From Tissierella sp. (GTDB taxonomy: Bacteria > Bacillota > Clostridia > Tissierellales > Tissierellaceae): a stretch of DNA of 57,708 bases. Under the pieces are notes generated by a model that was not told where the DNA came from, searched no databases, and saw nothing but the letters and a program-made list of their open reading frames with translations. Position 1 is the stretch's first letter; the number at the start of each line of letters is the position of its first letter. The stretch is taken from contig JAAYGX010000104.1 in NCBI GenBank assembly GCA_012735585.1, positions 1 to 57,708 on the forward strand, in the 5' to 3' direction. Below are positions 8,651-17,116 of the stretch, in pieces. A program made the position numbers and the translations under genes.

Positions 8651-8695
8651 TAAGTAAAAAGCAAAAAGAACCGTCCCTACTGCTTTATGTATTGC

Positions 8696-8717
8696 GGAAT
8701 GACACGGATGTCATTCC
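8696..8717. repeat. Short intergenic palindrome
   Basis: GGAATGACA (8696-8704) and TGTCATTCC (8709-8717) form a 9-bp stem with a CGGA loop. The TGTCATTCC core is the same as in the dispersed repeats at 11151, 43044, 45426, 51026 and 57564, so this may be a shortened copy. Between it and the next gene lies AAGATTGACTCTTATTT, matching one arm of the hairpins at 6351 and 7831. Confidence 0.55.
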
Positions 8718-8745
8718 CTGCAATTAAGATTGACTCTTATTTAAT

Positions 8746-9552
8746 TTATTCAATCCATTTGATGAATTTCTTCTCTATAGTGGAAATAAGTTTATACATT
8801 AAAGCTGAAATAACAGCTAATATAACTACTCCCATCATTACTATATCTAGTTTAAACACTTGGCTACCATATATTATAATATAACCTATACCAGCCTTTG
8901 AAACTAAAAATTCACCTGTAATTACTCCAACCCAAGAGAGGCCAATACTTATTTTTAAAGTACTTATTAAATTAGGAATAGAGGAAGGTAATACTAATTT
9001 CCTTAAAACTTGAAATTTTGTAGCTCCAAATGTGTTTAATAGTTTAATTTTATCTCCGTCTGTAGATATAAAACTTCTATACATATTCATAATCGTCACA
9101 ACGATTGAAACTGAAATAGCGGTCACTATAATACCTGTATACCCAGCCCCTACCCATATAATAATTATAGGTGCTAAGGCTGTCTTTGGTAGACTGTTTA
9201 GAATAACAATATATGGATCAAATACTTTTGCCCAATAATTTGACCACCAAAGTCCAATGGATATTAGAAGACCAAGTATAGTGCCTATACTAAACCCCAC
9301 TATGGTTTCTGTAACAGATACTAAAACATGGTGGGGGAGTCTACCCCTTGTAAGATATTCTAAGAATAGTTTCCATATCCTTGAAGGACTACTCATAATA
9401 AAGGGATCTATCCATTTAAAATATGCAGCAACTTCCCATAAAAATAGTCCAAAAAACAATATACCAATTTGAACTATAAAAATAGACCTTTTCCTTCTTT
9501 TAACGGATTGTAAAAATTCCTCATGATTTTTAGAAATATTTTTATTCGACAT
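8746..9552 (-). CDS. ABC transporter permease, NitT/TauT (SsuC/TauC) family
   Basis: Membrane subunit of 268 residues with six predicted spans. The binding-protein-dependent transport signature is LNTFGATKFQVLRKLVLPSSIPNLISTLKISIG-like around residues 170-205 (EAA loop GATxxxVLxxLVLP), and the family phrase LNSLPKTALAPIIIIW precedes it. Homologues import sulfonates, taurine, nitrate, or thiamine and pyrimidine precursors. The start overlaps the ATPase gene by 11 bases, so the two are translationally coupled. No substrate-binding protein is encoded next to them, which leaves the ligand open. Confidence 0.88.
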   Translation of the reverse strand: MSNKNISKNHEEFLQSVKRRKRSIFIVQIGILFFGLFLWEVAAYFKWIDPFIMSSPSRIWKLFLEYLTRGRLPHHVLVSVTETIVGFSIGTILGLLISIGLWWSNYWAKVFDPYIVILNSLPKTALAPIIIIWVGAGYTGIIVTAISVSIVVTIMNMYRSFISTDGDKIKLLNTFGATKFQVLRKLVLPSSIPNLISTLKISIGLSWVGVITGEFLVSKAGIGYIIIYGSQVFKLDIVMMGVVILAVISALMYKLISTIEKKFIKWIE

Positions 9553-10321
9553 GAATATCCAGCTCCTTCCATATTTCGTTAAAGTAGTGTCTAAATTCTG
9601 GAGCCTCTCTACATTTTAGTGGTGACCATTCACCTGGGCAGGTTAATTCAATATCAAATACTCTTTTTATAGTTCCAGGTCTATTACTCAGGACTACTAC
9701 TCTATCTGACATACTTATAGCCTCAGATATATCATGAGTTACCATTATTGCTGTCTTTTTTTCCTTTTTCAGTATGGATCCTATTTCATCTGAAATTGCC
9801 AGCCTTGTTTGATAATCAAGTGCTGAAAATGGTTCATCTAATAGTAGCAAATCAGGTTCTAATAATAAAGTCCTGATTAAGGCAACTCTTTGTCTCATAC
9901 CACCAGAAAGTTGATATGGATATGAATTTATAAAGTCGCCTAATCCATAACTATGAAGCAACTCTTTTGCTTGTTTAATATTTTCATCATTTAATTTCCC
10001 TTGAATCTCTAGACCAATAATGACATTATCTAGGATATTTCTCCATTCAAATAGATGGTCTTTTTGAAACATATAGCCCACATTTTCAAGGGGTTTGTCT
10101 ACTATATTTCCATTGACCTTAACCTGACCTATCGTAGGCTTTAACAAGCCTGAAATCAATGATAATAATGTGGACTTGCCACAGCCACTTGGACCTACAA
10201 TACCGATTATTTCATTATGAAAAATATCAAAATTAATATTTTTCAAAGCAGTGGTTTCTTCTTCTAAAGTATGGTAGGTTATACCTAGATTATTTATTTC
10301 AACAACCTTTGTACTGTCCAT
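9542..10321 (-). CDS. ABC transporter ATP-binding protein, NitT/TauT (SsuB/TauB) family
   Basis: ATPase subunit of 259 residues. Walker A GPSGCGKST, signature LSGGMRQR, Walker B LLLLDEPFSALD and switch His in MVTHDISEA are all intact. The frame is open up to 10399, but ATG 10321 sits right behind GGGAGGGAG and matches family starts. First gene of the two-gene operon with the permease. It is divergent from tdk. A binding protein must be encoded elsewhere if this is a working importer. Confidence 0.9.
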   Translation of the reverse strand: MDSTKVVEINNLGITYHTLEEETTALKNINFDIFHNEIIGIVGPSGCGKSTLLSLISGLLKPTIGQVKVNGNIVDKPLENVGYMFQKDHLFEWRNILDNVIIGLEIQGKLNDENIKQAKELLHSYGLGDFINSYPYQLSGGMRQRVALIRTLLLEPDLLLLDEPFSALDYQTRLAISDEIGSILKKEKKTAIMVTHDISEAISMSDRVVVLSNRPGTIKRVFDIELTCPGEWSPLKCREAPEFRHYFNEIWKELDIHVE

Positions 10322-10419
10322 CTTCTCCCTCCCTAACATAAAATCTATATAACTTATATTATTCACATAGCTTATCTTTGGTGAAATTATAAATTTCATA
10401 TAAAAAATCTTGGTTTCAT

Positions 10420-10427
10420 GGTATAAT
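10420..10427 (+). promoter_or_regulatory. Extended -10 promoter of tdk
   Basis: TGGTATAAT, an extended -10 element with TATAAT at 10422-10427, lies about 33 bases before the tdk start. I see no good -35 box at the usual distance, which is common for extended -10 promoters. Confidence 0.5.
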
Positions 10428-10459
10428 ATATTTGTTAATAGCTATAAGGGGTGACTAGT

Positions 10460-11089
10460 TTGCATCAATATAAAGGTAAATTAATAGTACATACAGGATC
10501 CATGTTTTCTGGGAAAACTTCTAGTTTAGAGAAGGATGTCAAAAGGTTTGCTATTGCTGGATATAATGTTGTAGCATTTAAGCCATCAGTAGATACTAGA
10601 TATTCAGATCCTGAAATAGTAACACATGATAACACAACATTACAGGCAGTATTAGTTGATAATATAAATGATATTATTGAATTTATTAATGAAAATAAAC
10701 CAAATGTAATTGCTATAGATGAAGTACAATTTTTAGGTGGAGAAATTCAAAATATTGTAAACTCAATTAATAGACTATTGGAGAAAGATATAACAGTAAT
10801 AGTTGCGGGCCTTGATATGGATTTTACAGGACATGCTTTTGAGATTGTTAAAGAGTTGATGCCCATTGCAGATTATCTATACAAACATCATGCAGTATGT
10901 GTTAAATGCGGTACAGATGGCTGGGTAAGCCATAGAAAGACCAAGGATAGGGAAAGGGTCGTTATAGGAGCATCTAAGGAGTATGAGCCATTATGTAGAA
11001 GCTGTTTCATAGAAGAAAAGGCCATAGAAGATGCAATCGTAAATAAAAACCAAGTATCCTTTGATCAGTTAGACAATATTAAAGAATAA
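10460..11089 (+). CDS. tdk: Thymidine kinase
   Basis: Salvage enzyme, ATP + thymidine to dTMP, type II (zinc-containing) kinase of 209 residues. P-loop GSMFSGKTSS, the DEVQF element, AGLDMDF and the lasso with the zinc cysteines CVKCG and CRSC are present. Frame opens at GTG 10451, but that codon overlaps the ribosome binding site AAGGGGTGA; the TTG at 10460 is correctly spaced and preferred. Monocistronic, closed by a strong hairpin. Confidence 0.95.
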   Translation: MHQYKGKLIVHTGSMFSGKTSSLEKDVKRFAIAGYNVVAFKPSVDTRYSDPEIVTHDNTTLQAVLVDNINDIIEFINENKPNVIAIDEVQFLGGEIQNIVNSINRLLEKDITVIVAGLDMDFTGHAFEIVKELMPIADYLYKHHAVCVKCGTDGWVSHRKTKDRERVVIGASKEYEPLCRSCFIEEKAIEDAIVNKNQVSFDQLDNIKE

Positions 11090-11094
11090 TATAA

Positions 11095-11129
11095 AATAAG
11101 GCAAGAGAAGATTCTCTTGCCTTATTTTA
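11095..11129. terminator. Strong terminator after tdk
   Basis: A 15-bp perfect stem (AATAAGGCAAGAGAA at 11095-11109, TTCTCTTGCCTTATT at 11112-11126) with a two-base loop and a T run. The A-rich left flank allows it to work for the opposite strand as well. Confidence 0.85.
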
Positions 11130-11150
11130 TGCTGTAACCAATTGGATCTA

Positions 11151-11206
11151 TGTCATTCCCAATGAAATGAGGAATCTTAAGATCCTTCGCTATGCTTAGG
11201 ATGATA
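11151..11206. repeat. Dispersed palindromic repeat, copy 1
   Basis: Starts with TGTCATTCCCAATGAAATGA and continues into AAGATCCTTCGC...TAGGATGATA, the reverse orientation of the repeat seen at 43044 and 57564. It lies between the convergent tdk and DUF4097 genes. Confidence 0.6.
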
Positions 11207-11213
11207 GTTCCTA

Positions 11214-12398
11214 TCATCTAAACCAAACATCACCAGAGGAAGTAGTGATATTTATTGATTTTTCACCAGATCCTGTAATTGCTTCAAAATCACCTTGGTT
11301 ATTGACTCTAACATCCATATTTCTTGAAGGGGTATATCTTCCAGATGAACTCGATCCTTTTATGGTATAATCGGAATTATCGGGTAAATTTATCTCAACA
11401 TCTCCTGAATTAGTGGATAACTCATAGTTATCATAGTTACTAAGGTTATACAAAGTCATATCTCCGGAACTTGATGATAAATTAAAGTCTCCTATAGAAT
11501 CTTTTGTTGTAATATTTCCAGATGAAGTCTCTACATATGTTTTATTAGTATCTAGACTAGAGAAGCTGACGTTTCCAGAACTTGAAGTTATATAAAACAC
11601 GTCTCCTGATATATTATCTAAATACATATCTCCAGATGAAGTCGTGATATTTATAGTTTCACTTTCCAAATCCTCTAATCGAATATCCCCAGAACTTGCA
11701 GTAATACTAAATTTATCTCCATTGGTATTTTTCATAAAAATATCTCCTGAAGAACTAACAGTGCCTATATTTCCTATAAATGATTTAGGTAAAGAAACCT
11801 CTAATACAACATCGGATTCAGTAACTGAATAGCTATTTCTATTACTTTTTAGCTCTATATCTAATCTATTGCCAATCTTATTAACTTCCAAAGTTGGAAT
11901 TACATTGGACCTTAGTCTTCCATGATAATTTATATAAATATCATCCCTATCTTCCGAAGTTACTTTAACATCAATAAAAGATGAACCCACATTTATATTT
12001 TCAATTCCAGCTACTTCCACATTTTTTTGTTCGCTGATATCTACTGTTTTTAAACTTCTATTACCAAAAGCAAACCAGCTATCAAAATTAAATAAATCAA
12101 ACTTAACATCTGAACCTTCTTTAATTTTTACTCCATCCCACCCCACATTGACTTCTTCATTTCCATCTTTGACCTTGATACCGTCCCAGCCTACTTGAAC
12201 ATGATCATCGCCATCCTTTACATCTATACCATCCCATCCAATTCTAACATTTGAATCATTGGATTTTACATTAAAGAAACTTTTACCATCAATACTTAAA
12301 GGACCTATATTATCATTATATCTTAAAGAATATATTCCTACACCAAAGGCAATAAGAACGACACCAGCTAATATAGTTGCAAATCTTTTAACATCCAT
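11214..12398 (-). CDS. DUF4097-type beta-helix protein with membrane anchor and GWDG repeats
   Basis: Predicted surface protein of 394 residues. One N-terminal membrane span (about 7-26) is followed by three 16-residue repeats of the form VxVGWDGIKVKDG (about 51-98), then by many short repeats ending in SSGD or SSGN, as in DUF4097 proteins that fold as a parallel beta-helix. The start at 12398 is used because AGGAGGT lies just upstream; the frame is open further. It is the last gene of an operon PadR, DUF1700, DUF4097, an arrangement common in Firmicutes and linked to envelope stress by association only. Biochemical role unknown. Confidence 0.8.
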   Translation of the reverse strand: MDVKRFATILAGVVLIAFGVGIYSLRYNDNIGPLSIDGKSFFNVKSNDSNVRIGWDGIDVKDGDDHVQVGWDGIKVKDGNEEVNVGWDGVKIKEGSDVKFDLFNFDSWFAFGNRSLKTVDISEQKNVEVAGIENINVGSSFIDVKVTSEDRDDIYINYHGRLRSNVIPTLEVNKIGNRLDIELKSNRNSYSVTESDVVLEVSLPKSFIGNIGTVSSSGDIFMKNTNGDKFSITASSGDIRLEDLESETINITTSSGDMYLDNISGDVFYITSSSGNVSFSSLDTNKTYVETSSGNITTKDSIGDFNLSSSSGDMTLYNLSNYDNYELSTNSGDVEINLPDNSDYTIKGSSSSGRYTPSRNMDVRVNNQGDFEAITGSGEKSINITTSSGDVWFR

Positions 12399-12409
12399 TA
12401 TTTGACCTC

Positions 12410-12976
12410 CTATCCATTGATTATACCAATATTCCATTTAATATACTTCACTGTAAGTCTGTATAGTAATTTTGCAAGATAAACTCCAAGTAAAACAATT
12501 AAAATTCCTAAACCAATAAAACCTATGCAAAAACCAATTGCTGTCAAAATGTGCAATTGTCCAATACTTCCTATTGCCACAAAGGGAACTCCAAACAGTA
12601 TTCCAATACCAGCAAAGAAAAGTCCGACTCCAAGCCCAAATATGCCAAGTAAGATTCCAACTAGACCTATATAAGGTCCTAACACTATAACTAGATTAAA
12701 TAATCCTAATAAAATAAGCAATACAAATTTCCAAGCTGTGTCATTGTGCCTTACTGTTATGATCTCTTCTCTATAGGCCCCTGATGATTGATTGATATAG
12801 TTTTTTGCAATATCCCTAGGGCTTCCTAACTCATTTGATATTTCCTCTTGGGATTTTCCCTTGGACAATCCGATTTGAAAATGTTCTTCATAATCTAAAA
12901 CAATATCATTGATTTCTTCCTGAGATAATCCATATAAATTATTTCTTAGTTGCTTTAAATAATCATCCTTGTTCAT
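12410..12976 (-). CDS. DUF1700 (HAAS-domain) membrane protein
   Basis: Protein of 188 residues. The first 65 residues form the HAAS domain ([20 protein letters not shown]... [13 protein letters not shown]), a helical domain typical of proteins co-encoded with PadR regulators. The remainder has three to four glycine-rich membrane spans. The start overlaps the end of the PadR gene by 14 bases. The HAAS domain is thought to take part in signalling with the PadR partner; this is family knowledge, not visible here. Confidence 0.85.
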   Translation of the reverse strand: MNKDDYLKQLRNNLYGLSQEEINDIVLDYEEHFQIGLSKGKSQEEISNELGSPRDIAKNYINQSSGAYREEIITVRHNDTAWKFVLLILLGLFNLVIVLGPYIGLVGILLGIFGLGVGLFFAGIGILFGVPFVAIGSIGQLHILTAIGFCIGFIGLGILIVLLGVYLAKLLYRLTVKYIKWNIGIING

Positions 12977-13289
12977 CTAATTCACCTCTTAAGATATTAT
13001 TTACGCCATCGATAAAACTCTCCCATTCAATTTCCAATTCTTCAAATGCTTCTTCACCAGTTGAAGTTAACTTATAATATTTTCTTGGGGGACCTTCTTG
13101 AGATTCCTTTAGATAATTAGTCACATATCCTTCAGTCCTAAATCTCCTTAGCAAAGGATATATAGTTCCTTCTGAAATATTGATATATTTTGAAATATGT
13201 TCGACTAATTCATACCCATAAAAATCTCTTCTGTTTAGTAGGGAGAGCACACATAGTTCCAGTACGCCTTTTTTGAATTGAATATTCAT
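12963..13289 (-). CDS. PadR-family transcriptional regulator
   Basis: Winged-helix repressor of 108 residues: [13 protein letters not shown] at the start, GYELVEHI, the recognition region [19 protein letters not shown] and the wing with [16 protein letters not shown]. Small (subfamily 2-like) PadR protein. It leads the operon with DUF1700 and DUF4097 and most likely represses it; the ligand or signal is unknown. Ribosome binding site is AGGAGAG. Confidence 0.92.
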   Translation of the reverse strand: MNIQFKKGVLELCVLSLLNRRDFYGYELVEHISKYINISEGTIYPLLRRFRTEGYVTNYLKESQEGPPRKYYKLTSTGEEAFEELEIEWESFIDGVNNILRGELDEQG

Positions 13290-13374
13290 AGATTTCTCTC
13301 CTCTTAATTATTATTTACTATAGTTTATCATATGCTACCTTTCAAAGCAAGGTACCTATGGAAAAAATATAGTT

Positions 13375-13406
13375 AAAATATGGGCAAATATTTATGCCCA
13401 TATTTT
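13375..13406 (-). terminator. Terminator of rodA
   Basis: AAAATATGGGCA (13375-13386) pairs fully with TGCCCATATTTT (13395-13406), loop AATATTTA, immediately after the rodA stop codon on the minus strand. Confidence 0.8.
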
Positions 13407-13408
13407 AA

Positions 13409-14515
13409 CTAATAAGTTAATGCTTCTCTATGGATACCAACACTTAAACAAATACCTAGCCCAACCATATTTACTAGCATAAAAGTACCACCGTGGCTAA
13501 TAAAGGGAAGGGGTATGCCTGTTATTGGCATCAATCCTATCGTCATACCGATATTTTCCCATATGTGGAAAACAAATATAGCAGCTATTCCAATGACCAT
13601 TAGGGATCCAAATAGATCATTACTATTTTTCGCTATTCTTACTAGACGGGTCATGAGTAAAAGATATAGACCTATAAGGCCAACGCCACCAATAAAGCCA
13701 AGCTCTTCAACCAGTACAGCAAATATAAAGTCTGTTTGCTTCTCAGGAATATAGTTAAATTGAGTAAATACCCCTTGGAATAATCCTCTTCCAAAGACTT
13801 TCCCGGACCCTATGGCAATTTTACCTTGTAATGCTTGATAGCCTGTACCAATAGGGTTCCTTTCTGGTTCTAAGAAGTCAAAGATCCTATCCTTTTGATA
13901 CTGATCTAGTCTAAACCATAGCACAGGCAGTGCTGCTAGACCAGACAATAAAGCCATGCCAATATACTTCCACTTAATTCCAGCAACAAATAACATCATA
14001 GCAATAAAGAATATAAACACCATTGCAGTACCAGCATCTGGTTGTCTTAATATAAGTAATACTGGAAGTCCTGCAAATCCTAATATTTTAAGTAAAGTAA
14101 AGGGTTCATTCATTTGTTCTTTGTTATTATCAATAAATTTTGCCAATGAGATGATCAGACCGATTTTTACAAATTCTGCCGGCTGAAATATGATTGGTCC
14201 AATTTTAAGCCATGATCTAGCGCCCCATTCATCTTCACCAAATCCAAAAATCAAAACAGCAAGAAGTAAGGCGTTACAAATAACATAAATTGGTATGTAC
14301 ATTTTTCCTAAAAATTCATAATCTAGTAACACTAAGAATAAGATTGCCAATAGGCCTATAATGATTGCAATAGATTGCGATTTCATATAGGAATTTGTCT
14401 CAAAGCTTAATGTAGCTGACTTAAGTATTACTAAACCGTAGATGCATAATATTATCATGGTAAATAATAATACAAAATCAAACTTTTTAAAAGACTTTAA
14501 CTTCAAATTAAACAT
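13409..14515 (-). CDS. rodA: Rod-shape peptidoglycan glycosyltransferase RodA (SEDS family)
   Basis: Polytopic membrane protein of 368 residues that polymerises lipid II during cell elongation, working with a class B penicillin-binding protein. SEDS hallmarks: RSWLKIGPIIFQPAEFVKIG, RQPDAGTAMVF, GTGYQALQGKIAIGSG, GLFQG, PEKQTDFIFAVLVEELGF and the C-terminal LPFISHGGTFMLVNM. The FSYGG-type motif is SHGG here, as in RodA rather than FtsW/SpoVE. It stands alone; an extended -10 (TGATATAAT) lies about 30 bases upstream of the start. Confidence 0.9.
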   Translation of the reverse strand: MFNLKLKSFKKFDFVLLFTMIILCIYGLVILKSATLSFETNSYMKSQSIAIIIGLLAILFLVLLDYEFLGKMYIPIYVICNALLLAVLIFGFGEDEWGARSWLKIGPIIFQPAEFVKIGLIISLAKFIDNNKEQMNEPFTLLKILGFAGLPVLLILRQPDAGTAMVFIFFIAMMLFVAGIKWKYIGMALLSGLAALPVLWFRLDQYQKDRIFDFLEPERNPIGTGYQALQGKIAIGSGKVFGRGLFQGVFTQFNYIPEKQTDFIFAVLVEELGFIGGVGLIGLYLLLMTRLVRIAKNSNDLFGSLMVIGIAAIFVFHIWENIGMTIGLMPITGIPLPFISHGGTFMLVNMVGLGICLSVGIHREALTY

Positions 14516-14631
14516 TAAAAACTTCCTTTCAATATACTAAAAAAATTATATCATATTTAATATGTTTATGACAGTTAAAATTGTTTACAATATGATATCA
14601 TATTATAGATGAATAAATTTAATACAGAAAA

Positions 14632-14656
14632 ATAACCACCTAAAAAAGGTGGTTAT
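14632..14656. other. Hairpin upstream of queG
   Basis: ATAACCACC (14632-14640) pairs with GGTGGTTAT (14648-14656), loop TAAAAAA. It lies between the divergent rodA and queG genes in the likely queG leader. No T run follows it on the plus strand. It does not fit the preQ1 riboswitch patterns I know, though queG is a queuosine gene. Confidence 0.45.
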
Positions 14657-14709
14657 CTATGGGAGTAAACTGTAAAGCAAAATCTTGGAGGGGATGAAAG
14701 GTAAGATAG

Positions 14710-15735
14710 ATGAAAGATTTAAAAGAGTTTATAATAAATAAGTCAAAAGAACTAGGTATTGATGTAATAGGTTTCACAGATGGGGAGCCACTTTTAGATA
14801 TAAAAGAATATTTAAAGTATAGAATAGACAACAATATAAATACAGAATTTGAAGAAAAAGATATAGAAAAAAGAATAAATCCCAAGATTACCTTTCCGGG
14901 ATGTAAATCCATTATTGTAATAGCTATGTCTTATAATATTGATTTTAAAAGGCATAATCCAAATATTCTAAAGGGTAGTCTATCTAAGTCATCTTGGGGG
15001 GCGGATTATCATAAGGTATTAAAGGAAAGAATAGAAAAGCTGATTGATGAAATTAAGATGGCTACAGACTTTGAATATAAATATTTTGTAGATACAGGAC
15101 CATTAGTAGATAGAGAATTAGCTAAAAAAGCTGGAATAGGATATTATGGAAAAAACTGTTCAATTATCAATAAGGAATATGGATCCTTTATATTTATAGG
15201 ATATATAATGACGGACTTGGATATAAATTTTGAAAAAGCACAAGTAGAGAATGATTGTGGTGATTGTAATTTATGTATAAAGGCCTGTCCAATAGGGGCA
15301 TTAGAAAGTAAATATGGATTAAATCCAAAGAAATGCATATCCTATTTAACCCAGACAAAGGAAATTATCCCTGATGGGTATTTAGACAAAATGGGTATAA
15401 AGATTTATGGCTGCGATACTTGCCAATTAGTATGTCCAAAGAATAAGGATATAAAAAAATCTAACCATGAAGAATTTCTTCCAAAAGATACTCATGGCAT
15501 AGTAGATATAAAAGAGTTACTAAGCATGTCCAATAAGCAATTTAGAGACAAATATGGTTCAATGGCTGGGAGCTGGCGTGGTAAAAATATTTTGAAGAGA
15601 AATGCTATAATAGCTCTAGGGAACATGAAGGATAAGAAAAATATAGACTTACTACTAGAAGAAAAGAAAAAGGGTATTGAAATGCTAAGACCATATATTG
15701 ATTGGGCTTTGAATAAGATAACAAAGGTAGATTGA
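14710..15735 (+). CDS. queG: Epoxyqueuosine reductase
   Basis: Last enzyme of tRNA queuosine synthesis: reduces epoxyqueuosine to queuosine using cobalamin and two 4Fe-4S clusters. 341 residues. Cluster motifs CGDCNLCIKACP (about 180) and CDTCQLVCP (about 237) are present, with the N-terminal cobalamin-binding domain before them (DVIGFTDGEPL, GYYGKNCSIIN) and a HEAT-like helical tail. Cobalamin dependence links it loosely to the corrinoid importer 2 kb downstream. Followed closely by the DUF503 and nth genes. Confidence 0.93.
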   Translation: MKDLKEFIINKSKELGIDVIGFTDGEPLLDIKEYLKYRIDNNINTEFEEKDIEKRINPKITFPGCKSIIVIAMSYNIDFKRHNPNILKGSLSKSSWGADYHKVLKERIEKLIDEIKMATDFEYKYFVDTGPLVDRELAKKAGIGYYGKNCSIINKEYGSFIFIGYIMTDLDINFEKAQVENDCGDCNLCIKACPIGALESKYGLNPKKCISYLTQTKEIIPDGYLDKMGIKIYGCDTCQLVCPKNKDIKKSNHEEFLPKDTHGIVDIKELLSMSNKQFRDKYGSMAGSWRGKNILKRNAIIALGNMKDKKNIDLLLEEKKKGIEMLRPYIDWALNKITKVD

Positions 15736-15756
15736 TTATTCATATGAGGTGACAAA

Positions 15757-16038
15757 ATGATTATAGGTGCTTGCGAATTAAAATTACAGATTTATGAAGC
15801 AAATTCTTTAAAGGAAAAAAGGCATGCTATTAAAAGTTTAATTGGGAGACTGAAATCAAGGTTTAATATATCAATAGCAGAAGTTGGATTAAATGATAGC
15901 TGGAAGACCACTGTCGTTGGCTTTGCTTGTGTAACTAATGACACCAATCATGCAAATGAAATTATCTCCAAAGTAATAAAATTTATAGATGGTGATAGTA
16001 GGGTTGAAATTATAGAGTATAATATAGAATTGTTGTAG
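15757..16038 (+). CDS. DUF503 (YlxP-like) protein
   Basis: Small protein of 93 residues with the DUF503 pattern: IIGACELKLQIYEANSLKEKRHAIKSLIGRLKSRFNIS-like start (key residues SLKEKR and KSRFN) and AEVGLND further on. The family is near rbfA/infB in Bacilli (ylxP) but its function is not established. Twenty-two bases after queG with AGGTGA as ribosome binding site, and nine bases before nth, so co-transcribed. Confidence 0.85.
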   Translation: MIIGACELKLQIYEANSLKEKRHAIKSLIGRLKSRFNISIAEVGLNDSWKTTVVGFACVTNDTNHANEIISKVIKFIDGDSRVEIIEYNIELL

Positions 16039-16046
16039 GTGATAAA

Positions 16047-16700
16047 ATGAAAAAGAAAATGTTAAAGAAAAAAGATATCAATAAAGTATTGGACTTGCTC
16101 TTAGATCTTTATCCAGATGCTAAGGCGGAACTTGATTTTACAAATCCCTTTGAATTATTAATAGCTACTATCCTTTCTGCCCAATGTACCGATGTCCAGG
16201 TGAATAAAACAACTTCTAAGTTATTTAAAGAGTTTAAAACTCCCGAAGAATATTTAACCATGACTGAAGAACAGTTGGGAAGAAAAATATATAGCTGTGG
16301 ATTTTATAAGACTAAAAGTAAAAATATATTGGAAACATGTAGAATTCTAATAGCTAAATATAATAGTCAAGTACCAGATACAATAGAAGAATTGATGACA
16401 CTGCCTGGAGTGGGTAAAAAGACGGCAAATGTAGTAGTGAGCAATGCTTTTGGTGTGCCTGCCATAGCAGTAGATACCCATGTATTTAGAGTATCCAATA
16501 GGATAGGACTAGCCGATAGTAAAAATGTTGAAGATACAGAAGTTGATCTAATGAATAACATAGATAAGGAAATGTGGACTAAGGCTCATCATCTGATAAT
16601 ATTCCATGGAAGAAGGATGTGTAGGGCTAGGGGGCCATCCTGTGAAATATGCCCAATTAGTCCCTATTGTTTTTATTATAATTCTATATCTAAAAAGTAA
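16047..16700 (+). CDS. nth: Endonuclease III (DNA glycosylase/AP lyase)
   Basis: Base-excision repair enzyme for oxidised pyrimidines, 217 residues. Helix-hairpin-helix LPGVGKKTANVV holds the catalytic Lys, VDTHVFRVSNRIGL the catalytic Asp, and the C-terminal cluster motif C-x6-C-x2-C-x5-C is visible in CRARGPSCEICPISPYC. Ribosome binding site TAGGTGAT. Third gene of the queG operon. Confidence 0.95.
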   Translation: MKKKMLKKKDINKVLDLLLDLYPDAKAELDFTNPFELLIATILSAQCTDVQVNKTTSKLFKEFKTPEEYLTMTEEQLGRKIYSCGFYKTKSKNILETCRILIAKYNSQVPDTIEELMTLPGVGKKTANVVVSNAFGVPAIAVDTHVFRVSNRIGLADSKNVEDTEVDLMNNIDKEMWTKAHHLIIFHGRRMCRARGPSCEICPISPYCFYYNSISKK

Positions 16701-16829
16701 TCTTCTCATCCCAGCTTTAGCTGGGAGAGATTTTGATTTACTGAAACATTAGATTGATTGTAGCTATCATTTTGTTCTTGTACTAATACTTAAACTTTGA
16801 TATCATATCTATGAGAAAATTAAATATAT

Positions 16830-16985
16830 TGTAGTCCGTAAGGGACAAAGGGAAAGTGGTAAAATCCACTGCAGCCCCCGCTACTGTAATTGGGTACGAA
16901 ACCAACAAGATCCACTGGGAAACTGGGAAGGTGTTGGGATTAGGATGATCCATAAGCCAGGATACCTTTAAAACAATATTGCCTC
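16830..16985 (+). ncRNA. Cobalamin riboswitch
   Basis: The conserved core is plain: GGGAAAGTGGTAAAATCCAC (about 16850), the GCAGCCCCCGCTACTG block at 16871-16886, and the B12-box end AAGCCAGGATACCT at 16954-16967. It precedes the corrinoid importer genes and a terminator hairpin at 17006-17038. Bound adenosyl- or methylcobalamin should favour the terminator and shut off the importer. Confidence 0.93.
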
Positions 16986-17005
16986 GGTGGGAGGGATAAA
17001 ATTTT

Positions 17006-17038
17006 AAACTTATCCTATTTAGGCATAAGTTTTTTTAT
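17006..17038 (+). terminator. Riboswitch-controlled terminator
   Basis: AAACTTATCC (17006-17015) pairs with GG-C-ATAAGTTT (17022-17032), followed by seven T. It lies between the cobalamin aptamer and the first importer gene. Confidence 0.8.
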
Positions 17039-17116
17039 TTGTTAGATACACTAGAGGTGGATATACTGTTGCCCTAGTAAGCAAAAAAATCATATTAACC
17101 AGGAGGAAAGAATCAA

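Noticed and set aside
8687-8884. Plus-strand ORF between MgtC gene and ABC permease
   Set aside because: It mostly overlaps the 3' end of the permease gene in antisense and begins in a palindromic spacer; no ribosome binding site.
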